Shown one piece after another: positions 61,667 to 64,000 of a DNA stretch of 64,000 bases. Made by a program: the position numbers and the translations under genes. The notes beneath the pieces are model-generated. The model was not told the DNA's origin and made no database searches. It saw nothing but the letters and a program-made list of their open reading frames with translations. Source of the DNA: Phycomyces nitens (Eukaryota; Mucoromycota; Mucoromycetes; Mucorales; Phycomycetaceae); the NCBI GenBank assembly GCA_022702545.1, contig JAHRBC010000002.1:186001-250000 (forward strand), read 5' to 3'. How positions within the stretch are numbered: the first letter of the stretch is position 1; each line of letters begins with the position of its first letter.

Positions 61667-61671
61667 CTATT

Positions 61672-62169
61672 GGTGTACAAGAATCTAATGTAGAATATTT
61701 AAATGCCCTCAAACAATGCAAAACTTAAATATCAACAGTTGGAATCACAAATTCTCACATTTCAATCACAATCCTCTGCTTAATTTTTTGCCCTGTCTCA
61801 CCTTTAATCACAAGACAAAATTCAGGTATCTCATTTTTTAAAGTGCTCAGAGCATAAATACCATAGGTATTTGATAGTCGGAGTCACTGGTATACCAAAA
61901 CGCTCTTTCATTTACTCTGCTCCCGGACCAGCTCAGTCTGACAATAAAAAAATACAAAAAGGCCTGGCACGGACAAAACTGCACTTTTTCAAAATTAGAG
62001 TTTCTACATGACAGCAATTGATAGAAATCAGTTCATTTTCTGGAGACTTGTGATTGAGATAAAAATCATGAAGAAAATAGTTAACATGTGTCAATAAAAA
62101 AGCACAGACAATTGTCATTAGGTTTTTCTTCATACTATCCAGCAATAATTGATATGACTAGCTATTCAA
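61672..62169. other. Gap between gypsy element and Crypton
   Basis: A+T-rich DNA without a supported gene; a 70-codon frame at 61933-62145 (minus) has no recognisable domain. Confidence 0.45.
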
Positions 62170-62337
62170 AACTATCTTTTGATACTTGGTTCTAGTTATG
62201 TTTGAATCAGGAGAGAAGAAATTGATACTGTTGTATCGTAAAATAGAATGATGTTTCTTTAATGATATTTGTTCTTAGAAACAAAACTTAGATGTTAATA
62301 TAATTGTATAGTCTCAGTGATCCAATTAGTAGTTGGC
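62170..62337. repeat. Decayed LTR fragment related to the solo LTR at 55411-55698
   Basis: The segment starting near GGTTCTAGTTATGTTTGA and including TTTCTTTAATGATATTTG aligns by eye with the 3' half of that solo LTR (TAGTTCTAGCTATGTTTGA; TTTCATTAATGATATTGG), with many substitutions. The left half and target duplications are not recognisable, so it is an older fragment of the same LTR family. Confidence 0.65.
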
Positions 62338-62457
62338 AAAAGTAATGGTTTAATTGAACATCAATTGATTCAAGATTTTGTATGAATATCAGCAAACATG
62401 TATCAATAAAAAGTATCATCTCTTTGATTTATATATTCTTCTTTTAAAACTGATATC

Positions 62458-64000
62458 ATGTCTTCCCAGCCTTCTTCTTCTCGCCAAATTACTGACTGCA
62501 TCAATAATGCTAGTTGTGAGGCCGCAGTTGTTACTCTTGCTTTATCCACAAGAGAGAGTGAACGTCTTATCAACACCAGAAAAGTCTATTTGAGTAAACA
62601 GAGACTCTTTGAGGTATGTTATAAAAGCTTTGATATTCTTCTGTTATTAATTCTTAAAAAATATAGGACTTCTGTTTATCAAACAATTATGAGAATGGGT
62701 GTGTTGTCACAGAGGCCAAGCTTCTCAGATTCTTGGATAAAGTTGTAGTCCCCCAAGGAAACCTCAAAAAAGGTCCAAATCCTGATGGAACAGTCCAGGA
62801 GCTTAAAATAAAGACAATCCTGCAGTATATCAAGGCAGTAGTGGATCTTCATGCCTCTCAAGCATCAAGAAACTTGTCAAGTGAGCCAAGCGTACGTGGA
62901 AAGGCATTGCAGGCATGGCTGAAATCCAGACAATATGGTGAAAGACAAAGACATTGCCAAAGCTACCAGGATTGTGCTCTCCATAGTGCTCAGGACGGTT
63001 ACTCCCCAGATGAATTGATCAAAGTATCAATGTACTATTTCAATGAAGGAAAAGAAAATTCCTTCAGGGACTGCATGGTGTTTCTCTTGCAACATATGAT
63101 ACTACTTCGTGAAGAAACCACTTTTGATATGGATCTAGCCAATCTTTTTCCTCTGGAGTTCAAGGACAAAGGTTTCTCTGAATGCCCTGTATTGGTCATG
63201 CGCATTGACCACGGAAAAACAACAAAGTTTGGAACAGTCTAATATGCAGGAACAATCAGACATTGTGACTATCAGGTGTGTGCTTTTGGTGCTTTGGCCA
63301 TGTACTTTTTCTACTACTGGTATATCATGAACGAGGAGTTTCCTAATTTCCGGACCAACAAGGATTAGTACGTTCTGAAGGTTGTCAAGAGTGTCCAGCG
63401 TAACAAGCAGATGACTTACAGTGCCCAGTTGAATACAACAAACAGGGTGTTCAAAGCCTGCAATATCAGTAGCAGTAAGAAAACCCATGCAGGTCGTGGT
63501 AGTGGTGCTTGCCATGCTGAGATTGATAGTGCAACAGAAGACCAATTGCGGAGGCATGGACACTGGAACATGCAAAGCATAGAGACCTGCTACTTGACTT
63601 CTCTTCCACGGAGATCAATCCAGATCATCAATGGCTTCCCAGAAGAGAAGGGACAATTCTGGATCCCTTGAGGAAATGTGTGCCCATCTGAAAGTCTACA
63701 GAAGAAGGTGTTCCCCCAGGTGGATGAGCTGCTTGTACAAGTTGCCGGAGGAATATTTTGTGAGAACTCAATCTCTGTGCAAGCGTTCTTGAAGCTTCTG
63801 AAGACGATGCACAAGATAGTCTTGCAAGATGCAGTGATGTTCCAGGCTGAGCATCGAGCAAATCTGGTTTTCAACAATGCCTTATTTTGCGACCCCAAGT
63901 TCCTTGCATTTGAGAGTTCAATGAATGCTGCGTGCCAGGCTGCTGTGGAACCAGTAGATATACAGCTTCAAAGGGCTATGCCCTTGGTTTTGCGCCAGCT
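62458..64000 (+). pseudogene. Crypton-type tyrosine recombinase (Ndc10/CBF3-like domain), stops present, 3' truncated by window
   Basis: Crypton elements move as DNA with a tyrosine recombinase; the fungal form carries a domain related to Ndc10 of the CBF3 kinetochore complex. Exon 1 (62458-62613, MSSQPSSSRQITDCI) is spliced at GTATGT...ATAG into exon 2 (from 62667, DFCLSNNYENGCVVTEAKLL). Further segments are KALQAWLKSRQYGE, MILLREETTFDMDLANLF, IDHGKTTKFGTV, YAGTIRH, NTTNRVFKACNISS, KKTHAGRGSGACHAE, GHWNMQSIETCYLTSLPRR (putative nucleophile Tyr) and VFPQVDELL. In-frame stops at 63240 (TAA), 63366 (TAG) and 63669 (TGA) break it, yet the frame is otherwise intact to the window end. From memory of the family, Arg is expected where GACHAE and GHWN show Cys and His, so recombinase activity is probably lost. 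Confidence 0.85.

Larger units (their letters stand above)
54518..61671 (-). mobile_element. Ty3/gypsy LTR retrotransposon with nested insertions
   Basis: The element runs from 54523 to 61666 between CTATT duplications (54518-54522 and 61667-61671). It is oriented on the minus strand: 5' LTR at 61513-61666, PBS at 61511 downwards, gag-pol at 60121-54700, polypurine tract near 54677-54689 and 3' LTR at 54523-54676. Domain order in pol is protease, RT, RNase H, integrase, which defines Ty3/gypsy. Nested inside are two solo LTRs (55411-55698 and 57265-57645) and a Tc1/mariner element (60138-61485). Without these, the element is about 5.1 kb. It is no longer autonomous because of nine internal stops. 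Confidence 0.95.

Noticed and set aside
1..64000. CRISPR arrays, bacterial operons or prophage
   Set aside because: The DNA is eukaryotic with spliceosomal introns throughout; the repeats seen are transposons and simple repeats without spacer-repeat periodicity.

Overview
The window is nuclear DNA of a fungus, most likely an early-diverging filamentous fungus of the Mucoromycota (a Mucorales-like genome). I infer this from short GT-AG introns of about 50-90 bp, A+T-rich intergenic DNA, fungal-specific genes (class IV-type chitin synthase, RMD1-family DUF155 protein) and a Crypton-type tyrosine recombinase next to Ty3/gypsy and Tc1/mariner elements. The species cannot be named from sequence alone.

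Layout. 1-5177 (+): 3' part of UTP10, the HEAT-repeat ribosome-biogenesis factor. 5178-14382: A+T-rich, gene-poor stretch with old repeats: a GC-richer tandem duplication (7022-7522), two decayed Tc1/mariner remnants (9541-10080, about 10640-10930) and a dispersed repeat (12071-12785). 14383-15186 (+): intronless bZIP factor. 15565-21993 (-): MON2, 16 exons. 23755-25749 (-): NRAMP metal transporter. About 29433-30427 (+): an unrecognised gene with a frameshift. 31061-33310 (-): CDC4-like F-box/WD40 protein. 33311-37823: repeat-rich gap with an inverted copy of the 12 kb repeat carrying a 320-bp MITE. 37824-53476: six genes all on the minus strand: chitin synthase, DNAJC11-like protein, WDR48, JMJD5-like JmjC protein, RMD1-like protein and KAE1.

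54518-61671 is a nested transposon cluster. A Ty3/gypsy LTR retrotransposon (minus strand, 154-bp LTRs differing at one base, target-site duplication CTATT) carries two unrelated solo LTRs, each with its own 5-bp duplication, and an apparently intact Tc1/mariner element. Its gag-pol keeps one reading frame from start to end, with no frameshift, yet has nine stop codons, each explicable by one C-to-T change in the coding strand. The window ends in a Crypton-type recombinase pseudogene (62458 to end) with the same kind of damage: three stops and no frameshift. This substitution-only decay is the most unusual signal in the window.

The cellular genes are housekeeping genes (rRNA processing, Golgi-endosome traffic, metal uptake, ubiquitin ligase and deubiquitinase regulation, cell-wall chitin, tRNA modification). 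They form no operon-like unit; the shared strand of the 38-53 kb block is ordinary fungal synteny. All identifications rest on motif recognition and length, not on database searches.
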